This document shows positions 50,233 to 60,053 of a DNA stretch of 64,000 nt, in pieces. The translations under genes were made by a program, and so were the position numbers. Position 1 is the stretch's first letter. Every line of letters starts with the position of its first letter. Source of the DNA: Kangiella taiwanensis (GTDB taxonomy: Bacteria > Pseudomonadota > Gammaproteobacteria > Enterobacterales > Kangiellaceae); assembly GCF_020005165.1 (NCBI RefSeq), contig NZ_JAHCLT010000002.1, positions 186,001-250,000 of the forward strand, in the 5' to 3' direction. The notes under the pieces were generated by a model. It saw nothing but the letters and a program-made list of their open reading frames with translations, did not search any database and was not told the DNA's origin.

Positions 50233-51315
50233 CTTCTGTTCAAACTGATCCATAAAACGAATCAAAGTTTCAACGCCTTCAATAGACATAGCGTTGTAGA
50301 TACTCGCCCTGAGGCCGCCAAAGGTTTTATGACCTTTTAATGCAATTAAGTGGTTCTCTCGAGCTTCACTTAAAAACTGCTCTTCATGTTTGCGATCTTT
50401 CATCTGAATAGCGACATTCATAAAAGAGCGCGAGCCTTTTGCTACAGGAGAATGATAGAAGTCTGATTGATCAACATAATCATACAGCATATGTGCTTTC
50501 TTAAGATTACGCTGGTGCATTTCTTCAATCCCCCCCTGCTCTAACAACCACTCAAACACCAGACCAGCAAAATAAATACCGAAACTAGGCGGTGTATTCG
50601 GCATGGAGCCCTTAGCTGACACATGAGGGTATTGGAATAAAGCAGGAACTCGCTCTGTTTGAAAGCTATCAAACAAATCTTCACGAACAATCACAATCGT
50701 CATGCCAGATGGCCCGATGTTTTTCTGGGCACCTGCGTAGATTAACGCATACTTCTCGATATCAATCGGTCGAGACAAGATATCGGAACACATGTCGCTG
50801 ACTAACTTTCCTGCAAATCGGTCAGGATCGTCTTGGAACTGTACGCCGACAATGGTTTCGTTAGACGTAAAATGAAGGTATTTACCTTCATCCTTAAGCT
50901 CCCACTCATCTTCAGGAACAAGCTCCAGTAGACCATCAGAGTTGGTTCGGATTCCTTGCTGAATATGCATATCATTAAAGCGCTGCGCTTCCTTAATGCA
51001 CATTTTGGACCAATGATCCATGTCAAGATAGTTTGCAGTTTCACCTGGCGCCAGAAAGTTCATCGGAACCATAGAGAATTGATGCGATGCACTGCCGTGC
51101 ATAAACAAAACTTTATAATTGTCAGGAATATCTAGAAGCTGACGCAACTTGGCTTCAGTGTTATCCAATATCCCCTGAAAGTCAGGTGTACGGTGCCCGA
51201 GCTCCATGACTGAGCAACCGTAACCGTTCCAATTTAATAACTCTTTTTGCGCTCGCTCTAATACTTCTGTTGGTATTGCAGCAGGCCCGGCACTGAAATT
51301 AAATGCACGAGTCAT
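50224..51315 (-). CDS. serC: Phosphoserine aminotransferase
   Basis: PLP enzyme of serine and pyridoxal phosphate synthesis. RAFNFSAGPAAIP opens the protein, SVMELGHRTPDF and HGSASHQFSMVPMNFL follow, and YAGAQKNIGPSG contains the PLP Lys. ATG 51315 is selected (GGAGAG just upstream), giving 363 residues; another ATG at 51327 is less well placed. It lies 96 bases downstream of gyrA. Confidence 0.97.
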   Translation of the reverse strand: MTRAFNFSAGPAAIPTEVLERAQKELLNWNGYGCSVMELGHRTPDFQGILDNTEAKLRQLLDIPDNYKVLFMHGSASHQFSMVPMNFLAPGETANYLDMDHWSKMCIKEAQRFNDMHIQQGIRTNSDGLLELVPEDEWELKDEGKYLHFTSNETIVGVQFQDDPDRFAGKLVSDMCSDILSRPIDIEKYALIYAGAQKNIGPSGMTIVIVREDLFDSFQTERVPALFQYPHVSAKGSMPNTPPSFGIYFAGLVFEWLLEQGGIEEMHQRNLKKAHMLYDYVDQSDFYHSPVAKGSRSFMNVAIQMKDRKHEEQFLSEARENHLIALKGHKTFGGLRASIYNAMSIEGVETLIRFMDQFEQKLK

Positions 51316-51411
51316 TTCACTCTCCATTCAAATAATCTAGAAACACAATAACCTTGAGCGCCAGACTACCGAAATATTCTTGTCAGGTCTAATAGCCTAA
51401 TCTTCTATCAA

Positions 51412-54030
51412 TTAATCTTCTGTTGATTCGTCATCCGACTCGACGCTGGCCGACTCAACACTTTCAGATTCAACGTCGTCTTCTAACTCATCATCGTCGA
51501 CATCAAGTTCAACGATACGCTGCAAGCCCACTAGTGTCTCGCCATCATCCAAGCGAATCAAGCGCACGCCTTGCGTGTTACGACCCATGACACGAATATC
51601 ATCGACGCCTGTGCGGATAAGTGTGCCACCTTTACTAATTAGCATCACTTCGTCGCCGTCAATCACAGGCACAGCTGAGACGACTTCACCATTTCGATCA
51701 CTCATCTGGATAGAAATGACGCCCTGACCACCACGACCACGTAGCGGGTGATCTTCAACAGCGGTACGCTTGCCGTAACCGTTTACCGTTGCCGTTAAAA
51801 TTGAGCAATCTTCTTCTGCCACCAGCATCTGAATCACTTTAGCGTCTTCTGGTAACTTCATACCTCGTACGCCTCGCGCCGTTCGGCCCATTGCCCGAAC
51901 CGCATCTTCCCCAAAGCGAATTACCTTACCCGCGTCACTAAAGAGCATGATTTCATCTTCACCAGACGTTTCCGCAACACCAATCAGCTCATCATCATCA
52001 GCAATAGTCAGCGCGATAATACCGTTCGAACGTGGACGTGAGAACTGCTCCAAAGATGTCTTCTTCACAGTACCATTCGCTGTCGCCATAAAGACAAAAC
52101 GCTCTTCTGAGAACTCACGGATAGGAAGGATCGCACTAATCTTCTCATCTTTTTCTAGTGGCAATACATTGACGATTGGTTTACCGCGAGAACCGCGACC
52201 AGCATTTGGCAGTTCAAAGACTTTTAACCAGTACACTTTGCCGCGCGACGAGAAACACAGAATAGTGTCGTGCGTTGAGGCAACTAGCAGTCGATCGATA
52301 AAGTCCTCGTCCTTCATTTTTGTGGCTGATTTACCACGACCGCCACGTCGTTGGGCTTTGTAGTCTGATAAAGACTGGTATTTAACATAGCCCTCATGAG
52401 AAAGCGTTACTACCACATCTTCTTCAGTGATTAAGTCAGCAATGGTTAAATCTAGTTTGCTGTCTAAAATTTCAGAACGACGCTCATCACCAAAAGTTTC
52501 TTTGACTTCTTCAAGCTCTTCACAAATCACTTCAAGCAAACGCTCTTTGCTCATAAGAATTTGTAAAAGCTCTTCAATCAAGCCAAGCAAGTCTTTGTAT
52601 TCACTGATAATTTTATCGTGTTCAAGACCTGTCAGTTTATGCAAACGTAGTTCTAATATAGCTTTCGCTTGTTCTTCTGAGAGCTTGTAATAGCCATCAT
52701 GGAAACCAAACTCAGCAGGTAGATGCTCAGGGCGGCAAGCTTCAGTACCAGCACGTGCCAACATGTCAGCAACCTGACCCGGCGCCCACTGGCGATCCAT
52801 CAATTCTTCTTTCGCTTCTTTTGGCGTCGGCGACTTTTTGATCAGCTCAATCACATCGTCAATGTTAGCAAGCGCAATCGCCAAACCTTCTAACACATGA
52901 GCTTTTTCACGTGCTTTGCGTAAGTCGTAAATCGTACGACGAGTCACTACTTCACGACGGTGAGTCACAAAGGCATCTAAAGCATCTTTCAGGTTAAACA
53001 AACGAGGCTGACCGTTATCCAACGCAACCATGTTAATACCGAAAACATTCTGCATCTGAGACTGTGCGTATAGATTATTCAGTACAACTTCTGGTACTTC
53101 ACCTTTACGCAATTCAATCACCATACGCATGCCGTCTTTATCAGATTCGTCACGTAAACCTGTGATACCTTCTATCTTTTTGTCTTTAACTAATTCAGCA
53201 ATTTTTTCGATCAGGCGGGCTTTATTAACCTGATACGGCAACTCAGTCACAACGATAGAGTCTTTGCCATTTTTCTCATCAGTTTCAATATGGCTTCGGG
53301 CACGCAAGTAAATCTTGCCACGACCAGTATTGTAAGCGTCGATGATACCCGCACGACCATTAATGATAGCAGCTGTCGGGAAGTCAGGGCCTTTGACGTA
53401 CTCCATCAACTCTGAAATCGTGATATCAGGATTCTCAATCAGCGCCAAACAACCGTCGATAACTTCGTTCAAGTTATGCGGCGGAATATTAGTCGCCATA
53501 CCAACCGCGATACCGGATGAACCGTTGACTAATAAGTTGGGAATTCGTGTTGGAAGCACCGTTGGCTCTGATTCAGAACCATCATAGTTGTCTTCGAAGT
53601 CGACTGTTTCTTTTTCTAAATCGGCGAGAAGCTGATGCGCCAGCTTCATCATACGCACTTCCGTATAACGCATCGCAGCAGCAGAGTCACCGTCAATCGA
53701 ACCGAAGTTACCTTGGCCATCGACTAACATGTAACGAAGCGAGAACGGCTGAGCCATACGAACAATGGTGTCATAAACCGCAGAATCACCGTGTGGGTGG
53801 TATTTACCAATCACGTCACCGACCACACGAGCCGACTTTTTGTATGGTTTGTTAAAGTCATTACCCAGTACATTCATGGCGTACAAAACACGTCTGTGTA
53901 CTGGCTTTAACCCATCCCTAACATCTGGTAGTGCACGGCCGACAATCACGCTCATGGCGTAGTCTAAATAAGACGCCTTTAGCTCATCTTCAATATTGAC
54001 CGGCAGGATCTCTTTGGCAAGTTCACCCAT
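51412..54030 (-). CDS. gyrA: DNA gyrase subunit A
   Basis: The 872-residue breakage-reunion subunit. Catalytic Tyr is Tyr122 in MRYTEVR; the quinolone-resistance region [12 protein letters not shown] keeps Ser83 and Asp87 in E. coli numbering, so it looks fluoroquinolone-sensitive at these sites. The GyrA box AQRRGGRG (near residue 560) begins the beta-pinwheel C-terminal domain, and the protein ends in a long acidic tail rich in Asp, Glu and Ser. Confidence 0.98.
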   Translation of the reverse strand: MGELAKEILPVNIEDELKASYLDYAMSVIVGRALPDVRDGLKPVHRRVLYAMNVLGNDFNKPYKKSARVVGDVIGKYHPHGDSAVYDTIVRMAQPFSLRYMLVDGQGNFGSIDGDSAAAMRYTEVRMMKLAHQLLADLEKETVDFEDNYDGSESEPTVLPTRIPNLLVNGSSGIAVGMATNIPPHNLNEVIDGCLALIENPDITISELMEYVKGPDFPTAAIINGRAGIIDAYNTGRGKIYLRARSHIETDEKNGKDSIVVTELPYQVNKARLIEKIAELVKDKKIEGITGLRDESDKDGMRMVIELRKGEVPEVVLNNLYAQSQMQNVFGINMVALDNGQPRLFNLKDALDAFVTHRREVVTRRTIYDLRKAREKAHVLEGLAIALANIDDVIELIKKSPTPKEAKEELMDRQWAPGQVADMLARAGTEACRPEHLPAEFGFHDGYYKLSEEQAKAILELRLHKLTGLEHDKIISEYKDLLGLIEELLQILMSKERLLEVICEELEEVKETFGDERRSEILDSKLDLTIADLITEEDVVVTLSHEGYVKYQSLSDYKAQRRGGRGKSATKMKDEDFIDRLLVASTHDTILCFSSRGKVYWLKVFELPNAGRGSRGKPIVNVLPLEKDEKISAILPIREFSEERFVFMATANGTVKKTSLEQFSRPRSNGIIALTIADDDELIGVAETSGEDEIMLFSDAGKVIRFGEDAVRAMGRTARGVRGMKLPEDAKVIQMLVAEEDCSILTATVNGYGKRTAVEDHPLRGRGGQGVISIQMSDRNGEVVSAVPVIDGDEVMLISKGGTLIRTGVDDIRVMGRNTQGVRLIRLDDGETLVGLQRIVELDVDDDELEDDVESESVESASVESDDESTED

Positions 54031-54190
54031 TCTGAAAAACCCTTTAAATTCTGATAGTTATAGTTAGAAACTCAAAGACATTATGCTTCGATTTAAGCAG
54101 ATAATTCTAACACAGGCCTCTTTTTTTCGCTAATTTTTATCTCTTAATCCGTATGTTTTTTGAACGATCTTTGAATAAATATTTGATTGG

Positions 54191-54219
54191 TTATGAATTA
54201 ATCTTTTGTCAGGTATAAT
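54191..54219 (+). promoter_or_regulatory. Candidate promoter of mtaD-ubiG-gph
   Basis: A perfect TATAAT (54214-54219) with a weak TTATGA 17 bases upstream, giving a leader of about 33 bases to the TTG start. Confidence 0.5.
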
Positions 54220-54258
54220 AGCCGCAGTTAACTCATTGATATAACAAGTGAGAATGCT

Positions 54259-55614
54259 TTGAACCAAAGCACAAATCAGCCATCATTACAGTCTGTTGAT
54301 CAGATTATTAGCCCAGAGTGGGTAATACCCGTAAGCTACAAAGGCAAGCGTAAACTCGAGCCTTTTCGCAACTACTCCGTTGCTATTCATAAGGACAAAA
54401 TCGTCGCTATAGAACCCACCGAACAGCTACTGGAAGCTTACTCAAGCGATCAACACCTCAAGCTACCTGGGCAAGTACTCATCCCGGGCTTCGTGAACTC
54501 TCATACCCATGCTGCCATGAGCTTGTTTAAAGGTCTGTCTGATGATCTGCCACTCATGATGTGGCTCGAAAATCATATTTGGCCTGCGGAAAAAAAATGG
54601 GTAGACGACAAGTTTTGTGAAGATGGCGTGACACTTGCAGTAGCAGAGATGCTTTTATCTGGCACCACCTGCTTCAATGATATGTACTTTCAGCCCAACA
54701 TGACCGCGAAAGTTGCCCAAAACATCGGCATGCGGGCTAGCGTCGGTATGCTGGTATTCGATTTTCCTTCTGTCTGGGGCTCTGGCTGGGAGGCTTACAT
54801 CAAAAAGGGTTTAAGCCTGCGTGATGATTATAAGCACAGCGATTTACTGAGTTTTGCCTTTGCCCCTCATGCCCCTTACACCGTTTCAGACGAGCCACTG
54901 AAGAAAATTGCGACATTGAGTAACGAGCTTTCTATTCCAGTGCACATGCACATTCATGAAACCGCTCATGAAGTTAAAGAAAGTATGAAACAATACGGTA
55001 AGCGTCCTTTGAAGCGACTTCAAGAATTGGATTTGGTAAACCCGAACCTGATTGCCGTGCATATGACGCAGCTTCAACGTAACGAAATCGAAACCATCGC
55101 TAACCATGGCGTTTCAGTGGTTCACTGTCCGCAATCGAACATGAAGCTTGCCAGTGGTATCAGTCCTATACAGGACTTGTTAACCGCGGAAGTGAATGTT
55201 GCTCTGGGTACAGATGGTAATGCCAGTAATAACGACCTTAACATGTTTTCAGAGATGAAAACGGCTTCTTTACTGAGCAAGGTTTATACTGGGTCAGCTC
55301 AAGCTTGCACGGCAAAAGATACTTTGTATGCCGCAACGATGGGTGGCGCTGAGGCGCTGGGTCTTGGAGAAACCTGCGGCTCGATTGAGGTGGGAAAAGC
55401 CGCAGATCTTGCATCGATTCATTTAGATACGCTTCAAGCCCAACCAATGTATGACCCTGTCTCTCAAATCGTTTATACTGCTGGTCGAGAGCAAGTCAGC
55501 CATGTGTGGGTAAACGGAAAACTCCAAGTAGCCGATGGAAAGCTGACTCAGCTTAACCTTGAAAAGTTACTCAATATGGCCAAGTCATGGCGCGCTAAGA
55601 TTCAACCGTCGTAG
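54259..55614 (+). CDS. mtaD: 5-methylthioadenosine/S-adenosylhomocysteine deaminase (TRZ/ATZ amidohydrolase)
   Basis: A 451-residue metal-dependent amidohydrolase. [17 protein letters not shown] gives the first His pair, [11 protein letters not shown] the middle ligands, [14 protein letters not shown] and [15 protein letters not shown] (metal Asp) the end. Members deaminate methylthioadenosine or S-adenosylhomocysteine; the same family includes triazine hydrolases, so substrate is by context. The start is TTG at 54259 with GTGAG upstream; an ATG five bases earlier is in another frame. First gene of an operon with ubiG and gph. Confidence 0.9.
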   Translation: MNQSTNQPSLQSVDQIISPEWVIPVSYKGKRKLEPFRNYSVAIHKDKIVAIEPTEQLLEAYSSDQHLKLPGQVLIPGFVNSHTHAAMSLFKGLSDDLPLMMWLENHIWPAEKKWVDDKFCEDGVTLAVAEMLLSGTTCFNDMYFQPNMTAKVAQNIGMRASVGMLVFDFPSVWGSGWEAYIKKGLSLRDDYKHSDLLSFAFAPHAPYTVSDEPLKKIATLSNELSIPVHMHIHETAHEVKESMKQYGKRPLKRLQELDLVNPNLIAVHMTQLQRNEIETIANHGVSVVHCPQSNMKLASGISPIQDLLTAEVNVALGTDGNASNNDLNMFSEMKTASLLSKVYTGSAQACTAKDTLYAATMGGAEALGLGETCGSIEVGKAADLASIHLDTLQAQPMYDPVSQIVYTAGREQVSHVWVNGKLQVADGKLTQLNLEKLLNMAKSWRAKIQPS

Positions 55615-55624
55615 GACAAATCAC

Positions 55625-56353
55625 ATGTCAGAATCAAAAAACAGTACTCAAGCAAACGTCGACCCTCATGAAATCAATAAATTTGAACAAATGGCGTCGC
55701 GTTGGTGGGATAAAGAAGGTGACTTTAAACCCCTTCATGATATTAACCCCCTTCGTCTTAAATTTATTATGGATCGCGTGGGTAACCTGCACGGCAAAAA
55801 AATGCTCGACGTCGGTTGTGGCGGCGGCATCTTAACCGAGTCACTCGCCAAAGAAGGCGCAACGGTCACAGGGATTGATATGGGTGAAATGCCGTTACAA
55901 GTCGCTAAATTGCATAAATTAGAGTCAGGCGTTGAAGTTGATTACTTGCAAAGCACAGCTGAAGAGTTTGCCGAAAACCATGCAGGTCAGTTCGACGTTG
56001 TCACCTGCTTAGAAATGCTTGAACACGTGCCAGAGCCAAGCTCCATTATTGAAGCCTGTCGTAAATTGGTTAAGCCAGACGGCCACGTTTTCTTTTCAAC
56101 GATCAACCGCAACCCGAAAAGCTTTTTATTCGCGATTGTCGGTGCGGAATACTTGCTACAAATGTTGCCCAAAGGTACTCACGACTTTAAGAAGTTTATT
56201 CGTCCTTCGGAACTGGAGTCGTGGAGCCGCCCGAATGGTTTAGAATTCAAAAGCATCGAGGGTATGCACTACAACCCATTAACTAAAAAGTATTGGATGA
56301 GCGACAACGTCGACGTCAACTATATCGTCCATACAACTCCAAACTCACACTAG
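55625..56353 (+). CDS. ubiG: Ubiquinone biosynthesis O-methyltransferase
   Basis: SAM-dependent methyltransferase for both O-methylations in ubiquinone synthesis. [15 protein letters not shown] is the UbiG N-terminus, [19 protein letters not shown] the SAM site, and [13 protein letters not shown] the post-I block. ATG 55625 (242 residues) has AGGA eight bases upstream and lies ten bases after mtaD; a longer frame would overlap mtaD. Confidence 0.97.
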   Translation: MSESKNSTQANVDPHEINKFEQMASRWWDKEGDFKPLHDINPLRLKFIMDRVGNLHGKKMLDVGCGGGILTESLAKEGATVTGIDMGEMPLQVAKLHKLESGVEVDYLQSTAEEFAENHAGQFDVVTCLEMLEHVPEPSSIIEACRKLVKPDGHVFFSTINRNPKSFLFAIVGAEYLLQMLPKGTHDFKKFIRPSELESWSRPNGLEFKSIEGMHYNPLTKKYWMSDNVDVNYIVHTTPNSH

Positions 56354-56358
56354 CACGC

Positions 56359-57033
56359 ATGATGAAGCCGACCATAAAAGGCGTGTTATTCGATCTGGAT
56401 GGCACGCTACTTGATACCGCTCCTGACATGGCCCTAGCGTTAAATATTCAGAGAGAGCTGCATCAACTAGCGCCTTTGCCTTACTCTGAAATACGTCCTT
56501 ATGTGTCTCACGGCGCCATTGCTATGTTGCGTATTGGTTTTGGTATTGACACTCACGACACCAACTTTAACGCGATGCGGGAACAGTATCTTCATATTTA
56601 TGGTGAGAACATCGCTGTTCGAACAAAGCTTTTTGACGGTTTAGCGGAGTTCCTCCACAAACTCAAAACGGCAAACATTCAATGGGGTATTGTGACGAAT
56701 AAGCCGGAATTCCTGACAAAGCCATTACTGAATGCGCTAGGCTTAGACAAAGAAGCATCTACCGTGGTCAGCGGAGATACTATTGAACCAAGAAAACCTA
56801 ATCCCGCCCCGCTATTTGCAGCCTGCAAAGAAGCAGGATTAATACCAACACAATGCATTTATGTCGGTGATGCTGAAAGAGATATCGCTGCTGGTCGCGC
56901 TGCAGGTATGAAAACGGTGCTTGCCAAGTGGGGTTACATCACACCAGATGATGATACTGATCGTTGGGAGGCAGATCTAACTTTAGAGCAGCCTAGGGAG
57001 CTTATGTCTATGCTTGCTCAGAAATTTGGTTAG
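56359..57033 (+). CDS. HAD phosphatase, Gph/MupP type
   Basis: A 224-residue haloacid-dehalogenase phosphatase. Motif I FDLDGTLLDTAPD, motif II VTNKP, Lys block EPRKPNPAP and motif III YVGDAERDIAAGRAAG are all present. It was named phosphoglycolate phosphatase in older annotation; the copy next to ubiG in Pseudomonas is MupP, which dephosphorylates N-acetylmuramic acid 6-phosphate in cell-wall recycling. Context favours MupP, sequence alone does not decide. It starts five bases after ubiG and overlaps the next gene convergently by 26 bases. Two adjacent ATGs are possible. Confidence 0.9.
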   Translation: MMKPTIKGVLFDLDGTLLDTAPDMALALNIQRELHQLAPLPYSEIRPYVSHGAIAMLRIGFGIDTHDTNFNAMREQYLHIYGENIAVRTKLFDGLAEFLHKLKTANIQWGIVTNKPEFLTKPLLNALGLDKEASTVVSGDTIEPRKPNPAPLFAACKEAGLIPTQCIYVGDAERDIAAGRAAGMKTVLAKWGYITPDDDTDRWEADLTLEQPRELMSMLAQKFG

Positions 57034-60019
57034 CTTTGTGCGTTTCAAGGTATTTCAAAAGCTCATTAGGAAATAAAGGCTTTGAATATAGATAGCCTTG
57101 CACATAATCACAGCCGTAGCTCATTAATAACTTTATTTGCTCCATCGTCTCCACCCCCTCTACTACAGAGGTCAGGTTAAAACTTTTTGCAAGTCTAAGA
57201 ATGTTTTCAACAATGACATTGTTATCAACGCCATTCTCATGAGAAGGCTCTTCTTTGCCTAAGCTATCAACGAATGATTTGTCAATTTTCACCTTAGCGA
57301 CAGGTAGGTTAGCCAAAAGACTGATAGAGGAGTATCCTGTACCAAAGTCATCCAGCGCCGTAGTAATCCCCATATTTTTTAGCTCAGTTAAAATTGCTTT
57401 GGACTTGCCAGTATCAATCATCGCTGCACTCTCAGTGACTTCGATTCCAATATGTTGAGATGAAACATCGTACTTATTTTGTAGTGACTGTAATGTAGAA
57501 ACTAGATTATCTCGCAAAAAATCTTTAGGAGAGATATTTATAGCGACTTTCAAATAATAACCATGCTCTTTCCAGCTTTTGACCTGCTTGATAGCTGACT
57601 CTAAGACCCAATCGGTTAGCGAGTGTATTAAATTACTTTCTTCGGCAATATTGATGATTTTATCAGGGGGAATATAACCAAGCTCAGGATGCTTCCATCT
57701 CAGTAGTGCCTCAAAATAATGTATTTTCCCAGTGTATGGAGACAGTACCGGTTGGTAGGCTAAAGTGAACTGGTCAAGAGCAATGGCGTGAATAATATCT
57801 TTTTCAATTTTAAAACGCTCTTTCGCATTAACCGTTTCACTTTGGTGGTAAAAAGAAAAAGGTTCTGTTCCTCTTTTTAATTGTTTAACCGTATTTTCGG
57901 CTAAAACTAAAAGCTCTTCTGCATTATTAGCATCCTGAGGGTATGAAACGATACCTGCTCTAAGATTGATTTTAACTTCATGCCCCATTACCGAAGTCAT
58001 GTTGTTATAAGATGACATGATTTTTTCAATAGTTTTAGTGATACTCAGGTTATCGGTATCAAGAACTATTGCAGCAAACTCGTCATCTCCTGCTCTGGAT
58101 AGAAAAGCAAAAGCATCGCTATAACTGCCTAAAGTATTTGAAACCTGTTTGATCACTTCATCGCCAACAGTGTTCCCGTGGGCATTGTTCACTAAATGCA
58201 GCTTCACAATATCGAAGTAGATTAGTGATAACGATTTAAAATTATAATTCTTTACAGAAAGTGTTTGCTCTAAATACCTGACTAACGAGTTACGGTTCGG
58301 CAGTTCAGTTAACTGATCGAAGTTAGACAAACGATGCAAAGACATTTCGGACAGCTTTCTGAGGCTTATATCTCTGAAGTTACTAACCACCCCTTGGACG
58401 TGCCTGTCTTGTGATAGGTTCACAAGAGTGTTTTCCACCCAAACAGGGCTACCACTTTTTTTAAGAATACGATATTCAGGTATCCGCACGACATTACCAG
58501 GGCTAGACATAACCCGTTCCCAAGCCGAGCGGGCTATAGGGAGATCGTCTGGATGTATAAACTCTAAGCCACTCTTCCCCAAGATTTCATTTTCTTCGTA
58601 CTCTAATAGTTTTTGGGCGCTTACAGAAGCAAAGTTCAAAAAACCTTTTGCATTGTATAAAGCAATACCATCGAATGCATTCTCGACTAATGACTTATAA
58701 TAATGATCTCTCCGACGGATCTCTTTCTTCAATTCCCTGCGCTCGGTGATATTCCTCACCGTGCCGATTTCAGAAATAGGAGTTCCATCGTCAGCTCTTC
58801 GAAAGACCACCGCGTAATTTTGTAAGTAAAGATACTTCCCGGTCTTATGCTTTAATCGCGCTTCTGAAAAAACCACATCACCTTTGGAGGAGTTAAGTAT
58901 ATTCTCCCCTCTTTCTAACAAGCTAGGGAGATCATCAGGGTGAACTAAGGAAAGAATATCTTTCCAGCCAGAAAAGTGGCGCTCTGGGTAGCCAAGCATT
59001 TTTGATAGTCTTCTCTGCCCTAAAACAAACTGATCACGTTCTAAGTCAAAGCTATAAACTATATCTGGAGTGGTTTTTAAGACTTCTCTTAAAAACTCTC
59101 GACTGCTTTTAAGCTCTAGAAAAGAATCCTCTCTGTACTGAGTTTCTCTTGCCGAGGTGATAAATCTATTGTCACTTTGTTTATTGATGGCTAACTCGTA
59201 TTCTTTTGGGATGCCTGATACAGAGGTATAAACAACATTAAGGATGGTTGGTGACTGAAAAGACGTTTTTTTATAAAAAGGTAAGGTATTACTACCATCT
59301 GCAGCAGTTTCATAGAGCTGAATCTTTTGACCAGTAAGTTCATTCTTAGAAGCTCCAAGTAGCAGCGATGCACTGTCATTCATATCGATAATTTTACATG
59401 CCCCATCCAATACAAATACAGGATCAACAATGTTATCAAGAATAAGACGCTGTTGGCTCTCTTTCTCATTAATACCTTGGCTGTGGTGTTGTAATTGACT
59501 GAATTGGCCCTGAAGCTTTTCTGTTTGAATCTGTGTACTTAAATGTGCTGAAACTAAATCAGCGACTGCCTCTACTAACGATTGATGTGATGTTGAAAAG
59601 TACCCTTGCCTTTCATCTTCAAGATCTATAACCCCTATCAGCTGTTTGTTGTAAACAACAGGTACAGTTAATTCAGAGCAGGTATTATCTAAATACTGGA
59701 GCCAGTAATCACAATCTGAGCTATGCGCCACTAATATCGACTCCTGGTTCATAGCCGCATGCCCGACCACACCAGCGCCTATCATAATTGGCTTTAGTTT
59801 AAAGCTTTGCTTTGAGTCATTACTAGCATAGGAGATGCAGATCAGTTGATTATGCGCAGGTTCGAAGCGAAAAAAGGCACAGTCAAAGCTTTTAATACTC
59901 GAGTATAAAGCTTTAACGATAATGTCAGCAGTCTGCTGTACTGAGTCGCTATTCAGAAGATCTCGCGAAACTTCCAGTAACAGCTCTTGGTGGTGTGTGA
60001 TTCTTTTGTCTTTTTCCAT
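57008..60019 (-). CDS. GAF-PAS-PAS-PAS-GGDEF-EAL cyclic di-GMP protein
   Basis: A 1003-residue cytoplasmic sensor with no membrane span. Order: GAF (about 10-165), three PAS domains (about 188-300, 308-430 and 436-555), GGDEF (about 560-725), EAL (about 740-985). The GGDEF site reads AGDDEF, one Gly replaced by Asp, so cyclase activity is doubtful. The EAL site is intact: FEALLRW, NISPKDF, EVTESAAM, LDDFGTGYSS, KIDKSFV and EGVET all occur, so it is probably a phosphodiesterase, perhaps GTP-tuned by the degenerate GGDEF. It is the last gene of an operon with the histidine kinase and regulator (34-base gap). Confidence 0.92.
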   Translation of the reverse strand: MEKDKRITHHQELLLEVSRDLLNSDSVQQTADIIVKALYSSIKSFDCAFFRFEPAHNQLICISYASNDSKQSFKLKPIMIGAGVVGHAAMNQESILVAHSSDCDYWLQYLDNTCSELTVPVVYNKQLIGVIDLEDERQGYFSTSHQSLVEAVADLVSAHLSTQIQTEKLQGQFSQLQHHSQGINEKESQQRLILDNIVDPVFVLDGACKIIDMNDSASLLLGASKNELTGQKIQLYETAADGSNTLPFYKKTSFQSPTILNVVYTSVSGIPKEYELAINKQSDNRFITSARETQYREDSFLELKSSREFLREVLKTTPDIVYSFDLERDQFVLGQRRLSKMLGYPERHFSGWKDILSLVHPDDLPSLLERGENILNSSKGDVVFSEARLKHKTGKYLYLQNYAVVFRRADDGTPISEIGTVRNITERRELKKEIRRRDHYYKSLVENAFDGIALYNAKGFLNFASVSAQKLLEYEENEILGKSGLEFIHPDDLPIARSAWERVMSSPGNVVRIPEYRILKKSGSPVWVENTLVNLSQDRHVQGVVSNFRDISLRKLSEMSLHRLSNFDQLTELPNRNSLVRYLEQTLSVKNYNFKSLSLIYFDIVKLHLVNNAHGNTVGDEVIKQVSNTLGSYSDAFAFLSRAGDDEFAAIVLDTDNLSITKTIEKIMSSYNNMTSVMGHEVKINLRAGIVSYPQDANNAEELLVLAENTVKQLKRGTEPFSFYHQSETVNAKERFKIEKDIIHAIALDQFTLAYQPVLSPYTGKIHYFEALLRWKHPELGYIPPDKIINIAEESNLIHSLTDWVLESAIKQVKSWKEHGYYLKVAINISPKDFLRDNLVSTLQSLQNKYDVSSQHIGIEVTESAAMIDTGKSKAILTELKNMGITTALDDFGTGYSSISLLANLPVAKVKIDKSFVDSLGKEEPSHENGVDNNVIVENILRLAKSFNLTSVVEGVETMEQIKLLMSYGCDYVQGYLYSKPLFPNELLKYLETHKANQISEQA

Positions 60020-60053
60020 AAAGGCTTCCTAACACCATAATAATTCAGAAAGC

